This document shows positions 42,716 through 55,388 of a stretch of DNA of 64,000 nt, piece after piece. The notes below the pieces were generated by a model, which saw only the letters and a list, made by a program, of their open reading frames with translations, was not told the DNA's origin and did not search any database. The position numbers and the translations under genes were made by a program. Source of the stretch: Adiantum capillus-veneris (Eukaryota > Streptophyta > Polypodiopsida > Polypodiales > Pteridaceae). The first letter of the stretch is position 1; each line of letters begins with the position of its first letter. The stretch spans positions 62,371,872 to 62,435,871 of the forward strand of contig CM043953.1 of the NCBI GenBank assembly GCA_014529385.2, given 5' to 3'.

Positions 42716-44197
42716 TCTTCACTGGGAATTGGAAGAATGAGTCGATTGCGAGGTGGAGCCATGAGAAACTACCAAAACTGGTCAATGACACTTGAATGTT
42801 ACAAAGTTTGTTCATACTCCCTTAAATTCTTTACACTTATACTACTCTCGCACGAGTCAACATGCCATTGCCTCATTTGTGTTGTTCTAGGAAATGTTTG
42901 CATGAGAAAGGGGAGGTCTCTTGACATGTCTTAACGTCAATGAATGTAAATCTTGCTGTCAATTGTGGATGTCATGGCTACCATTATTGAGGGCTCTTTC
43001 TCTTGTACATGTATGCTGCTACTTGGTCATTTGAGAAAACAACCTGGCCTGTTTGAAGACGGAGCAAGAATCTGCCAAATTGGGGGAGAAAACATTCGCA
43101 AGCACTCTTAACACCTGAGCCATAGTTTGGTTGTTCAACCTGCCTATCCACATTGAAGAATGCTGTCTTTAAACTCATAATGTCCAACGGCATAAGAGAT
43201 CCCCATCAAAGGGCTGGTTTTGATCGCCAACAGGAAGATGGTTAAAGATTTTCTTATGAGGTCTCAATAACCCTTGCTGAAGGAAGAGATGGAGAAACAC
43301 GTGAAATCATAGGTGTATTAAACCTAATGAAAGGATGTTTCTAATAATTTTGAATTCATGTGCACTGTGCCTTCTCTTCTCTTCCTCGTGTGCAATAGTC
43401 CAACAATATCGTAATGTGGTGATAACATTTTGAGGTTTAAAAAAAAAACAAACTAATGTACTTGTTGTATAATTGGTGTTTTTTGCTCAATAGAAGCATC
43501 AATGAGGATAAGGGATACGTGCCTTTGTCTTCCTAACTCCTTGAGTGAGCACTCACAAAAAACGTGCACGTCAACAAGTTGCACAAAATTATCACCGGCA
43601 AGCTGTTGTACAACGCATTGCATATGTGCCATTCACCACAAATGGCCACGATCATGGTAGGGGGGCCTCTCCATTTGTGGAGGGTTGTTTTCATGGCAAT
43701 GTTACCATTCCACAAGACTTGCCAACTGTCTTCCAAGATCATCGACAAAGACAACACACTCTCTCAACGAGAAGATATCGTAGACAACGGGCAAGGCAAC
43801 GAACCTCCATATACAAGAGAGACGCCATCGACATGATGGCCACTTTTGTCCTCTCATAAATGTTCAAAATTGAAGAGCGCACCCCGTATGTTCATGATAG
43901 TTCGCTTGGAGGAATCGCTTGCATTCTACATACCTACCCGTGTATAGCAAGAGTTCATTCTTCCATGTTGCCGTTGACACATGTGTCTTTACATATAAAA
44001 TGTATGGGGACTATGTCATCCTGTGGAGTTTTGTGGTGCACGCCTTTGGTAGTGTGAGATGAAGGAAGTTGTGACACCATCCATTGGAAAATATTGTTGC
44101 TGGGGAGGGAAAGTTTCTCTCTTTCCTCTTGCAAGACCACCGGATATATTGGGGAGACTACTAAAAAATAATGATGCTTCAAGTAGATCTTTCAAAA
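42716..44197 (+). other. Unassigned; possible N-terminal remnant of the Helitron protein
   Basis: No confident domain. A 104-codon frame at 43545-43859 (MSTHKKRARQQVAQNYHRQA) is basic and lies upstream and in the same direction as the Helitron Rep remnant, so it could be its N-terminus. The rest shows nothing recognisable. Confidence 0.3.
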
Positions 44198-45935
44198 GGA
44201 ACATCAGGAGTTACAATAGTGTGATGGCATTTGCACCTCTTGGGGCTAGCATTGATGAGACATTGATGGGTAGATATGGTGCATATTGTTTCCGTATTCA
44301 TGGTGACATGTACCATGGAATTGGTTCTTTGATGCCGCATGGAGAAGGTACTCCAAAATTTGCATAGATGTATGTATACGATACTGAGCATGAAATTCAA
44401 AATTGTTTGAATGCGTTGGACGGTTTGAATTTGTCTACTCTTAATGCATTAACAATAATGATGTGATCATGTAATCCATATGCGGATGCCTTCTATAATG
44501 TTGGCAGATCGCTACGTGCTAGCCTTGGTATCGAGATCAAACTAACAATTTGTGAGAAAAGAAATACTTCTAGGTAGTATTTGATACCTGTTGGCAATGA
44601 GGTTGCTGGAATTATGTCAGGTCAAGGGGATCTACAAACCGTAATTGGCCATTGAGACATTGTGATTTATTGTCGAGATGGAAGATTGCATACGATATCA
44701 AGTCTACACAGGTCGTACACATGCCACTTTTGTATGTTCTTCTCTTTCCTCAGGGAGAAGATGGATGGCATATCAGGGGTCCCTTATGTTGATATGCATG
44801 CTTCTTTGGATGCATTGAGTGATCAAGAATGTGTCAGCCAAAGAGAGTACTATGAATATTGGCTACAAGTTCTTGTTGATACAGAACTATGCTTGCTTCA
44901 TGGTGGTCGTTTACGTCAGCTATTTATGTTTGATGCATATTTGCCATTGAGGAGTGTCGCCTTTCATGGGTTCGTAACAATCAGCATACATTGAGGGTAG
45001 AGCTATATGCAAGCTTAGTTGACATGGTGCATTCATCTGAGAATGATGTTCTCCTTGGTCGATGTGTGGGTCAAAGAATTGTCTTGCCCTCATCTTTCAC
45101 AGGTGGCCCTAGACACATGTACCAATTGTATCAAGATGCAGTGGAAATTGTGCATGCAAAGGGAAAGCCAAACCTGTTCATCACGTTCACATGTAACCCT
45201 AATAGATAAGAAATAAATGAGTCATTGCTGCCAGGACAGGCTTCCACTGATCAATCATACATAACAACTAGTTTTTTTTTAGAACACTCCAGTATGATGA
45301 AGCACATATTGAAAGAAGACATTTTTGGGAAAGTGGTGGCTTAAATGTCTGTTGTGGAGTTCCAAAAAAGGGGCTTGCCACATTCTGACACCCTGCTAAT
45401 TCTAGATCCTCGATGTAAGCCTCAATCAACTTTTGACTATGATAAGATGGTTTCTGCAGAGTTGCCCAATAAGAACCAATTTCCAATGCTGCATGATATC
45501 ATTGTCAACTTTAACATTCACGGTCCATGTGGTGAGTTCTTCATCTCCTTGCATGGTTGATGGAAGATGTATTAGAAGATATCCACGACCATTCTGTGAG
45601 AAAACAATCATGGATATCCCATTTATGTGTGATGTAACAATGGCTCGACTGCTAAGGTTAGGGGTTCCACTATTGATAATCAATGGGTAGTCCCATATAA
45701 TCCTATATTATTGACACTTTTTAATGCACATATAAATGTTGAGATATGCTCCACGATTTCAGCTGTAAAGTATGTCTACAAGTACATTTACAAGGGGCAT
45801 GATAGGGAAACTATAAGATTTCATATGTCGATGCAAGCTGTTGAAAGGGAGAATGCTGACGAGATAGATATGTATGTGGATGGCCGCTATGTATCTGCAT
45901 CTGAGGCTTGCTGGAGGATTTTTTATTTTCCTTAG
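44198..45935 (+). pseudogene. Helitron Rep (HUH) region, degenerate
   Basis: Plus-strand frames carry the Helitron N-terminal block: FKRNIRSYNSVMAFAPLGAS and YCFRIHGDMYHGIGSLMPHG. These are followed by VCQREYYEYWLQVL-like and LYASLVDMVHSSENDVLLGR, then GQRIVLPSSFTGGPRHMYQL, KGKPNLFITFTCNPNR, and finally KYVYKYIYKGHDRETIRF and YVDGRYVSASEACWRIF. These are the conserved blocks around the rolling-circle (HUH/Rep) nuclease. At least eight stops or shifts are present (for example after 44366, 44640, 44994, 45209 and 45690), so the protein is dead. The homology continues after a large deletion at 45940-46020. Confidence 0.85.
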
Positions 45936-46021
45936 TGAAGATAGAATAGCAATCCCCCATCACATGGTGCTTTCTTCATCTTCAGTGGATGGATTGATAG
46001 GTTGGATAGAGATGTGGATCA

Positions 46022-46660
46022 CATTGAATACTTCAAAGAGCGCGCCATCCTTGCTCCAAAAAACTTTGAGTTGATAGTAAGGCCCTATACGCAATGAAAG
46101 GTGATGTTGTGACATACTTTAGTGATGACTCTATGATGGGAAACTCCACACAATATGCGTCCTTATACTCTGTGGAGTTTTTGAATAGTCTCACCTTGGG
46201 TGGTGGATTCCCATCGCATTTCTTGGAGTTAAAGATGAATACACCTATAATTATGCTACGAAACCTTGATCCAAGTAGGGGTCTATGCAATGGGACACGA
46301 TTGGTGTGCAAGGGATTTCAAGGAAGGATCTTAGAGGTAGAAGTTATCACAGGTACGCATGTTTGGACCAGGGTTTTTATTCCTCGAATATGTTTTGTGT
46401 ACTCTGGTACAGATTTTTCATTTGTTCTTAGTCGGAGACAATTTCCAGTCAGATTGGCTTTTTGCATGAAAATAAATAAGTCATAAGGCCAAAGTATTTC
46501 ATTGGTGGGTCATTACCTGGTGAATCCAATCTTCACTCATGGACAATTATACATTGTACTCTCACGTGCACGTTCAACTACAAGAGTGAAGATTCTGTTG
46601 GGGAACTTTGATGCAAATGGCATAAATGCACTAACAAACAAACATTGTATACAAAGAGAT
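46022..46660 (+). pseudogene. Helitron helicase, C-terminal end only
   Basis: The remnant reads EYFKERAILAPKNFELI, GDVVTYFSDDSMMGNSTQ and FPSHFLELKMNTPIIMLRNL. GLCNGTRLVCKGFQGRILEV and RRQFPVRLAFCMKINKS follow, then after a stop VGHYLVNPIFTHGQLYIVLS. These are the last motifs of a PIF1-family Helitron helicase. The Walker motifs and everything between the Rep C-terminus and this block are missing, so Rep and helicase remnants are joined by an internal deletion of roughly 2-3 kb. The 3' hairpin and CTRR terminus were not identified. Confidence 0.85.
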
Positions 46661-46969
46661 ATTAAACAATGCCATGTGAAGGCTCCATTCCTTCACCTCA
46701 TTGTTGTCTATTTTGTGTTCCAATTTATATATTGTGAATTACTTTATCTTTCCTCTCCATGGCATATCATACTCTGTCATGTGAGTGTTCCATCCCATCT
46801 TCTCATTGCCTTTTTTTTGGGTTTCCACTTTGTTGTACAGGTCATGGATCAATACAAGTACATCTCTGAGGTATCCTTTGATATAAACATAGAAATGATA
46901 CATAACTTGGTATGTTTTTGTCCATTAAGTCATTGTGTGATGCTTATTGTATTAATTTTTGAACCTTGA

Positions 46970-47911
46970 TGCCTTTTTTGTTCCTTTAGCAGAGCCACAT
47001 TTTTGGTGTGCACCTTTGTAACACACAAAAATTGTCAAGACCATTCGCAAACACTTCAAGATGAGGTGTGTGCACATGAAAGTAGGAATTGACTAACCAT
47101 AAAGTAAGATGGATGGTTTTGATCCATTCTAATGTGTTGTGAATCGTAGGAAACTTCCATCAATCGATGCTTTCATGTTGAGTATTTTAGCATACTCACC
47201 CGACATTGAGTACTGTGTGTACTCAATTAAAAAGGAGTGTTTCTCCTCCAAGGAGCGAGATGATTTCAGTGGTTTGTGATGTACGAAGGATACTCCATTC
47301 CCAATGATTGGGAACACCTTCAAAGTTCCAGATTCTCTGAGCTCATCTACCGTCTTTACTTTCCTAAAGAACTTGCACACTTAGCATTGCCATATGTGGC
47401 TAGAATAACTAGTGCATACAAAGTGTTAGAGTTTGGTGCTTTGATTGCGTTGTGTGAAAAAAATCTTGCTTTTTTCACTGTTTTCATTGGTTTGTTTAGG
47501 AGATAACTAGCCTTGGGATGGTAAAACGGTCCTTAATTTATAAATGGAGAAACTTCAAGCCACTTGTCAATTACATGATGAAGCGAGTTGCCTTAATTTT
47601 GCTTCATAGATCATTTTTGTGGCACAATAGTGTCCCTCATTGATTTTGTTTCTTTGTCACTTATATCGAGAATTCAATCATGGTCATTAAACATTTCTTT
47701 AGATATCTTGATACATCTGTTAAGGTCTTCATGTTTATTGTGACTTTTCGAGCTGTCTATGGAGTAATTCTTTTTTCGAAAGACTCCAGCTCTCTACATA
47801 CAAACTATTTTGTTCCTATTCTAGGCATTGTTTTTTAAGAATATCAATTTTATGCATTGATCCTCAATTTTGTAGAAAAATCTATCGCTAAGAGGGGGGG
47901 GGGGGGGGGGG

Positions 47912-47968
<57 letters not shown>

Positions 47969-48560
47969 TGGCAAAGATGGCTTGAGCTTTGGATGCCCGT
48001 ACCATATAAGTGCCTTCATTCTTGGCTACTATGAATAATTCAAGCATCTACTTTTGTGTGATGTACTAAAGCATACATTGCGATGAACTATGTTGGTAGA
48101 GTAATGTAATGAACGTGTTTTTCTGTTTGGCTTTATGGTTGTGTTGCTTTGTGTGCATGACATAAAGGTGTAGAGTTTATGCTTGTGTTGCTTTGTGTGC
48201 ATAACATAAAGGTGTAGAGTTTACTTTTTTGTTTTGCTTTATGGTTGTGCTGGTTTGTGTGTATGACATAAAGGTCTAGAGTTTACTTAGCGTAATATTT
48301 GAGGTTTTGGTTTAGATGATCTTCGCATCAAAACAATGTGAAGTACTACCTTGTGGGTTGAAAAATGTAAGGTCATTAAAAAAGAGGCTTCAAGTACTGT
48401 TCTGTGTTTTGTGTGCCTAGGATATGGCACTCTTTGGTTAGCTTCACGTTGAGATGACGTACTCAGAAGTTCGACAGATTCCAGGTTAATTTTTATACTG
48501 TTTGAACCTCTTTGTAACAAATGTCTTGGGTTTACGGTAGAAGTTATCTTACTTCTGTAG
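46970..48560 (+). other. Mostly unassigned; weak coding traces; G-run/GA microsatellite
   Basis: At 47150-47268 and 47276-47506 two plus-strand frames (KLPSIDAFMLSILAYSPDIE and MYEGYSIPNDWEHLQSSRFS) look coding-like but match nothing I know. They may belong with the exons at 48561. A run of about 21 G followed by GA repeats lies at 47894-47964. 48110-48290 contains two to three copies of a motif TTTATGGTTGTGTTGCTTTGTGTGCAT (shown here only as a description of content; copies are imperfect). Confidence 0.35.
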
Positions 48561-49174
48561 ATTTTGTATGCTTTCTACAATCCCAAATAATTGGATAGCA
48601 CCTTTCAAACCCCATGACATTGTCATGACCATTGTAGACGACTTCAGACAAGGGTAATGCATGTTATATTATTTTAAGTAAGTCTTTGGGTGCATTGATG
48701 TATATGTATACGGTTGAAGTTTGTCTCACGTTTGTAAGCAGCAAAGTTCCTCCTATGGAATGCTTTGCATTGGAAATCATGGAGGAGTCCATTGAGCATT
48801 ATGATGTGTATCCACAAGACGTATATGATGTAAACCTTGTGGAAGAATCAAATGAATGGTGGACGATAGAGTTTGTGGGATTTCATTTGCAAGAAGGGTG
48901 GACAATGTATGATAGGTATAGAAAGTTTGGCTATTGTTACAGTTATTATCTGCCACCAACTGTGACTCCACCAAGGCATCCTTTGTATGATAATGGTATG
49001 CCACTGCCTGTTTCACTCGTTCTCTAATAGTTTTGATATTTTGCATGGAATATACAATGTCAGTATGAATTAAATATTTTGTTGTTTGCAGGTCCATTGG
49101 CATCGCATTTTGAGTTATTTGTTTTCAAAAAAGACATCGAGAATGTCAAAATTAGGCGTTGCCTTTTCTTCTAG
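48561..49174 (+). pseudogene. Three-exon coding remnant of unknown family downstream of the Helitron
   Basis: Exons 48561-48653, 48742-48995 and 49092-49174 join through two GT-AG introns (88 and 96 bp) that both preserve the frame. They end in a TAG at 49172-49174. The product, about 143 residues here, includes PFKPHDIVMTIVDDFRQG, VPPMECFALEIMEESIEH, EWWTIEFVGFHLQEGWTMYD and ASHFELFVFKKDIENVK. I recognise no domain. The upstream end starts at a good acceptor (ACTTCTGTAG), so 5' exons are missing or undetected. Clean introns argue for a host-type gene piece. Capture by the adjacent Helitron is an inference from position only. Confidence 0.5.
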
Positions 49175-49543
49175 ATTTTTATATTTGTGTTAGAGATGCT
49201 TTCGTTAATTGTAACCATTACAAATGCTTTTTTAGCTTACTTTGTATGCATAAATGAGTGAGAAAAACTAAATTTCCACCATAGATCTAATCAATTCAAT
49301 TGCATTGATGGGACTATTTTTTGCTATGCACCACTGTTTGGGTCACATACTTTTGTTGTGGTTCAATTATCTGTGCACTTTTCATTGTCATAAGAAGTTG
49401 ATGTTACATTACAAATGATTGAAGAAATTACGATAGACGATGGAAAACCATAATACCATTCAAAAATTTTCATGATCTCGTGAGCTTCACAATGAAGCAC
49501 TCATACATAGAGACTACTTGGATGCCGCCTCGGGTCGCGCGAA

Positions 49544-49616
<73 letters not shown>

Positions 49617-50064
49617 ATTTACCAAGATTGTAGCATCTTCTTCTTGGTCGCAACATCACGCGGGTCACATACTAGTTTCATAATAAGAGGCTTCTTTGTG
49701 AAAGAGAAAAATAGAAAGTGACACTAGTATTTTAAAACATGTGGTATCCCAATAAAATATCATGTTTTTTGAAAAAAAGTGTAACAATGAACTATTAAGA
49801 TTTCAATATATTTCAAAAGCATAAAAAATAATGTTTGACACAATACTCAATGCCCTCTTTAAATAGAGAGGTACACAAATGTCAACCCCCTCTCACAGAG
49901 GCCTAAAAGAAATAACATTTTCATTTATTTATATCATTAGCTTGCCATGTGGCACTAATCAACAAGCTTTATCCAATGGTCCAGAGAATGCACCCAAAAT
50001 CCAACCCTTTACTAAGGACTACTTATGTAGTCCAAAAACCAAGATGCCATCATGTTTTAAATAA
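49175..50064. other. Unassigned spacer with a (G)n(GA)n microsatellite
   Basis: Nothing coding. A run of about 34 G followed by GA repeats lies at 49544-49613. Confidence 0.65.
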
Positions 50065-50079
50065 GAAACCTAGTAGGTA

Positions 50080-51040
50080 GGGAATATCTTTAGACATCTG
50101 GGAGCCCCCTTGGGGGTGGACGTAGCTCACAAGCAAAGATTTGAGTGGAAGTTTGAGAAAATCAAAACAAAAATGAGTAGGTGGGAGTATGCTCTTCTCC
50201 CATTTCCAAGTCGGATAAAAGTGATTAATGCCTTTATGATCCCTTATATTGCCTTCACTAGCCCGATTCTCAAGATGGCTAATTGTCACTGGAAAGAGTT
50301 CTTAAAACCAGTAAAAAGGTTTCTATGGAAAAACAACACAAAATCCTCCAAGCTGTGGCAATGGACCTGTTGGGAATCAGTTGCTCGATTGGTGAATCAA
50401 GGAGGCCTCAAAATTCTCAACCATGTGGCCCATGCAGAAGCTTGTTGTGCCAAATTTGTTGTCTCCCTGGCTAAACAGGATCAAGATTGGGCTGACATGA
50501 TTAGAGATATGATAGAAGCAGGCAAACTTGGCTCAAAAAATGGAAAGTGGAGAGGGGTAGAGGTTCATGACAAACTATTAGCCCCGACGTGGTCTACTCT
50601 AAGACTGGGGGGCAGCTCAAGAGAATTGGTAAGAAAATGCAATAGAGCAGTAGGAGTCTTAAAGTGGGGGGAAGAAACCAGATACTTCAAGAACTCCATT
50701 TTACATTGGTCCCCCTGGCTCTTCAAAGTTATAGATCCACCACAAAATCCCTATTGGATAGAAACAACCAGGAAGCTGAACAATAAGGGTCTGAATCGAC
50801 TTGGGCACTTTTGGAACAATGCCTGCAAGAGTTGAAAAACCATTGACCTTCTGGTTACCCAGTACCAACTCAATAGGCTGGAGGTCTTGCTTGTCAACAA
50901 AGTGATGAAAGAGCTTGACAATATAGTGATGCCAATCTGTGATTCAGAGTTTGACTCGAATGCTTGGAAATGGCCCGCAAGCAATCTCTTATGGAAACCA
51001 TATTCTAAAGGCATTTATCATACCATAATGCATAAGAAGA
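50080..51040 (+). pseudogene. LINE RT C-terminal part, upstream of the LTR insertion
   Basis: A 241-codon frame (50110-50835) reads GVDVAHKQRFEWKFEKIKTK, LPFPSRIKVINAFMIPYIAF and RFLWKNNTKSSKLWQWTCWE, then NQGGLKILNHVAHAEACCAK and WRGVEVHDKLLAPTWSTLRL. These are the thumb and connection regions typical of plant LINE ORF2, downstream of the lost FADD catalytic box. After a stop it goes on as NRLEVLLVNKVMKELDNI to SNLLWKPYSKGIYHTIMHK, where the LTR element begins. The reading resumes at 60946. Confidence 0.8.
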
Positions 51041-54000
51041 TGTAAGGTTTCCAATCTCTGAAACCTTAGAAATTGTACAAAGCCTGATCAAATTAACTTG
51101 GTTGTTAAGAAAACACTGTAGAATGATCCAACTATGGCAAATATTGGTATTTTTGGAACCGCAACTAGAGCTTTACTTGGGTTAGAATTTTTCAGAACCG
51201 AATTTCAATAAAATCTGGAAAAGTTACGAGCTCTGAAAGGTTACACTATGAATTTAATTAGTTAAGTAAAATTGAATGCTTTTAGTAATTGTTACTATTA
51301 AAGACTTTTTATCCTAAGGTTCTAGAAATTGCAGATATTTCCAAGTTTAATCATTAAAAGTCAGTAAAAACAACAGAAATCGATTCTGGAAACTGGGGGT
51401 GTGTGTGGGGTAGTAATGAACTTGCCCATGTTCAAATTAGCAGCATGGGGCGCTTGTGGAGCTGTAAGGCTACCTTGGGATGCAAGTTACTGCCATTTCC
51501 AGCTTGTGAGTGCACAGAAACCTATAAATAAGACCCCTTGCAAGCTTCACATTTTGAACAGACTCGGAGTCCTGGCAAATTCTCTCTCATCTACAGAGAT
51601 CTCTACTCAAAAATCACTAGAGAGAAAAGCTCTCTTTGGTTAATCCACGGTAATTAGCACTAAACCTTTTTAATTAGCAGAATTATGCTAACCTATTTAC
51701 ATTTTCATGATTAATCCAATTCATTAAGAACATTAAACTTACTTACACTCTAAAATTCTCTTCTAATTCTTAATTCTCTGTTGATTATTGAGATTAAGCT
51801 TAGGGATACTAATCTGGCTAATTATTATAATATATTAAGGTTGAAATTACTCATTTTAACCATAAATTAATGATATTTATACTAATTAAACTTAGATTAA
51901 GATGAGATAATGATGAGAGATGTGTTAGACTATCAACATGCTAGGAAAATTATCTTCTAGTTTTTTGAGTAATTTTTATGATTATTTAAGCATAATTACA
52001 CTATTTTTAAGGAAGAAGTAAATGGGAAAATGATAAGAAAGATTTGAAATATTTATCAGAGGTAAAACTCATCTTAAAAAACTTGTGATAGTTATCTTAA
52101 CCTTAGATAATTAGTTTAACTAATTATCTCAGAAGAAAAACACTATTTCAAAGGAAAAATAAGTGGGGTAAAATAGCAAATTAATCCAAAAATCTCTGAG
52201 ATAATTATCAAAGTTAAAACTCATTTAAGGAAATCCGTGATAATTATCTTAACTACAGATAATTAGTTTATCTAATTATATTAGTAGAAAAACACTATTT
52301 TTTAAGAGAAAAGTAAAGGGGGAAATTAACAAATTAAATTAAAAAGATTTGAGATAATTTTTAGAGCTAAAACACATTTTATTAATCTTGGGATAATTAG
52401 CTTAACCATAAATAATTAGTTTAGCTAATTAACTTAATAGAAAAAGACTATTTTTAAGAGAAAATTAAAGGGGAAAATTATTAAATCATGTTATATGATT
52501 ACATGCTATTTATTAGAGTTAGATTGCATAATAAACAGGTTGTGGGTAATTATTTCAAGGTTGAAAAAATAGTATAGATATTTATCTAAATCAAATTATA
52601 CTAACTTGAGCTGAAAATTAAAGATGAAAATTAGATAATTGAGTTGTAAAATGAAAGGATAATTACCAAAGGTAAAAAATATCCTTATCAACTTTTGATA
52701 ATTATACAGTAGTTGATTAGTGAGTTTAGAAAATTATAATTGACGAAAAGTCCTATTTTTAGCAAAAGATTAATTAAAATAAATAGACTTTGTAGTCAAA
52801 CGTGTTTAGAAAAATTATAGTAAGTGTAAACCTATGATATAAAGTTGAGGAAATGAAATCTTAAGAGAAAATAAATAGAATAAATATTAAGCTCAAAATA
52901 AGCAGATTTCAAGCTTAAAATTTCATGCGAAAATTAGGAAAAAGATTTAAAAAATTATAAGAAAATTGGGATAGCTTACAAAACCCTTAGGGAAGCTTTG
53001 GAAAAAGTTATCATATCTATGTAAGCAAATAAAAAATTACTAGGTTAAGAATTTACCAATTAAGACTAGAAACTTAACCTTGGATGGGTTACGGTTGAAT
53101 ACAAAGGTTGAGTCTAGATTTCAAATAACTTACCTAATGCGCAGACGTCTTTTTATAAGGATAAGAAGTTATGGAACCTAAAAGGACCCGAGCCAATCCT
53201 ACATCTGATGATGAGAACAGAGCTCTAAAAAGAACTAGAGCGTCGCCTGACGATGAAGCTGGGCCTAGTAGTAGGCCTACGGAGGAGAGTCTTCAGACGC
53301 CAGCGCAACAGCAGATGGCGATGAGTCCCTGGTGGGTTTTCTATTATTCAATTTCGTCTTTAAATAATTTAAGTTCTTTTATAAGCTAGCATTGCATACG
53401 TAAGGAGTGAGTAAGAATCAGAAAAGGAATAATTGACCATAAACGGAAGGTAACTTCCAACCTGCATTTGTGTATAATGTAGGAAAGAATTGTTTGGGTT
53501 AAAACTGATTGAATTAGGAAAGATATGATTGATCATCCTTAAGACAGCTTGTCTCAAGACACCTCCGACTCCTTGGTATAAATTGATGATAATGATGGCT
53601 TTCCAACCATGGATAAGTCGGTTACCCCCATGAACGATGAGTTTCTACTCTGTGTCATGTCTTGATGTTTCTACATAAGTTAGAATACCGTTTTTATCCT
53701 AGGGGAGCCGCCCGGTTGTATGGGCAACTGGTTTGGTGCATGGGCACCCGGAACCTTGTGTGGGGGTTTATCCACTCCGGATTTTGAATAAGGAATGGGT
53801 GCCGTTTTTTCACCCTTAGGTGGTCTTGAGACAAGAAGAGTATTGGTCATGGTTATTATGGACAATTTTTTGATTGACAATACCCTGTCTTAAGTTTAAA
53901 GATGCCTGTTTTCTAAAAGAATGTTTTCAATAATGTTTTCAAGGGTTGTTTTAATGAAATTCAGTTATGAAAGTTAAAAGAAATCATTATTTCAATTGTG

Positions 54001-54469
54001 ATAAGAATGTGGTAGTAATTAAATAACAAGACAATATGTGTGAGTGCGGGGTGGTAAGTGGGGATTGACTAAGGTTGTCAATCATGGATGAGTGGACCTG
54101 ATTAGTCAGGTAACTATCCATCCCTACGCACTAAAAACGTTCAGAAACTTCTTCACTTGGAAGAGGAGTCCACCAGTGGGGGCTGTGTCCTCATATATGT
54201 TAGGGGGAAAAAACGTTGGTTGAGGATACCTTAGCCCAATTTGTGAAAGTTATAGGGATGAAATAGTTTTTGGACTTTTAATACGTTGTCCCGTTTTCGC
54301 TGCGAGACAGGACTAGGTCTTCTTCTAAGGTTATAGACCCAAGCCATTGTCAATGGTAAAGGTCTATTCTTTAGAATTTTCTTGTTTAGAAACTCTGAAT
54401 TTTATTAGGCCTAGAGACCTGTCAAGGACCCCATCTCGATCTTGGTATTGGCGGGTTGGGGACCTCACA
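51041..54469 (+). repeat. 5' LTR (3429 bp)
   Basis: Colinear with 56824-60945. It contains a very AT-rich stretch (51650-53100) with a ~150-bp tandem repeat in about three copies (starting near 52047, 52197 and 52350), then an ORF-bearing segment (53171) and a GC-richer end. Confidence 0.92.
53171..53331 (+). CDS. Small basic ORF inside the 5' LTR
   Basis: The ATG at 53171 starts MEPKRTRANPTSDDENRALK, then RTRASPDDEAGPSSRPTEES and LQTPAQQQ. The equivalent ORF in the other LTR (59262) starts MAPKRTRANPTSDDEDIALK. Both are open although the LTRs differ widely elsewhere. The start resembles gag N-termini of plant chromoviruses (MAP-basic). It is followed by a possible donor (CTG|GTGGGT) in this copy only. 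It could be an N-terminal exon spliced to interior coding sequence. It could also be a chance ORF in a GC-richer island. Confidence 0.35.
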
Positions 54470-54471
54470 AG

Positions 54472-54484
54472 TGGTATCAGAGCC
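54472..54484 (+). other. Primer-binding site of the giant-LTR element
   Basis: TGGTATCAGAGCC, two bases after the LTR end. This is the exact plant initiator tRNA-Met complement. Confidence 0.92.
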
Positions 54485-54591
54485 TAGGTTTCAGAGCTTA
54501 GGTTAGTTTGGAAAAATTTCGTACTGTCTGAAAATTTTAAAAACAAGAAAAATTGGTTAGCTAATCCAAGGCTTATGCGTCGATAATTTAG

Positions 54592-55155
54592 GAAGATACT
54601 GTGGTTGAATATTGCAAGTTCCAAGTCTTTGAGCTTATTGATGAGAGTGCTTGTCGTTCTCCAAACTATCTTTTCCGACGGAGCGTGATGGAGCTTCTGA
54701 TGAAGGCTCACACTCCTCATTTGACTCGGATAGATAAAGACTGTAAGCTCGAATGGAGCAACGGAGGCGGGACTTATTACATCAATGCTTGGAAGCTGGG
54801 ATGTCTTACCACGGATTTAAAGAAACTACGCTGGGCTGAGGAGCTGAGCGTGGTTCAGTTGTACTACTTCTTGGGTACAAACTCGAGCATCACTATTGCC
54901 ACTTATCCAGGAGGCACGAGGAAACCCTTGAACGAATGGGTATGGGATAAAGTGGTGGAGATAATTCCATATCGAAGAATCCGAACTTTTTCTCAGAATA
55001 CCCCTAAGAATTTGGATCTTGTAATTTACTTTCCGATTTCCAATGAGTATAAGAACTATTATACCAATCAATTAGAAGATTGTAGAAATCTGAATACAAA
55101 CACCCATTGTTTGTATCACCATATTCCAAGTCAGCCAGCTATGCGGATTCTTTAA
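54592..55155 (+). CDS. Unknown ORF between PBS and gag
   Basis: An open frame of about 187 codons begins right after a good splice acceptor (ATAATTTAG at 54583-54591). It has no ATG until 54688. It encodes FELIDESACRSPNYLFRRSV, LEWSNGGGTYYINAWKLG, VVQLYYFLGTNSSITIATYP and NEWVWDKVVEIIPYRRIRTF. I recognise no domain. It does not resemble gag or any pol domain. An uninterrupted frame in an otherwise gutted element is notable. If it is a real gene, the acceptor suggests that its 5' exon lies in the LTR. Confidence 0.4.
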   Translation, partial: EDTVVEYCKFQVFELIDESACRSPNYLFRRSVMELLMKAHTPHLTRIDKDCKLEWSNGGGTYYINAWKLGCLTTDLKKLRWAEELSVVQLYYFLGTNSSITIATYPGGTRKPLNEWVWDKVVEIIPYRRIRTFSQNTPKNLDLVIYFPISNEYKNYYTNQLEDCRNLNTNTHCLYHHIPSQPAMRIL

Positions 55156-55388
55156 AGGCCGCAAAAAATTACATCAAGTTAGGATGAGATACCCTAAGCC
55201 TCTTTTGTAAAGCTATCGTTGTAAATATTCACCTTATGAATAAAGAACCAAGTCTTTTGAATTGAGTATTTTGATCTTGTGTCTATTCTGAAGTTAAATC
55301 TTAGCCGTGTGATAAGTCTTTAAATTTGTCAGTCTATCGATCTTACGAAATCATCTAGGTACCTGCTTTTGCTCTTTATACCGCGGTT

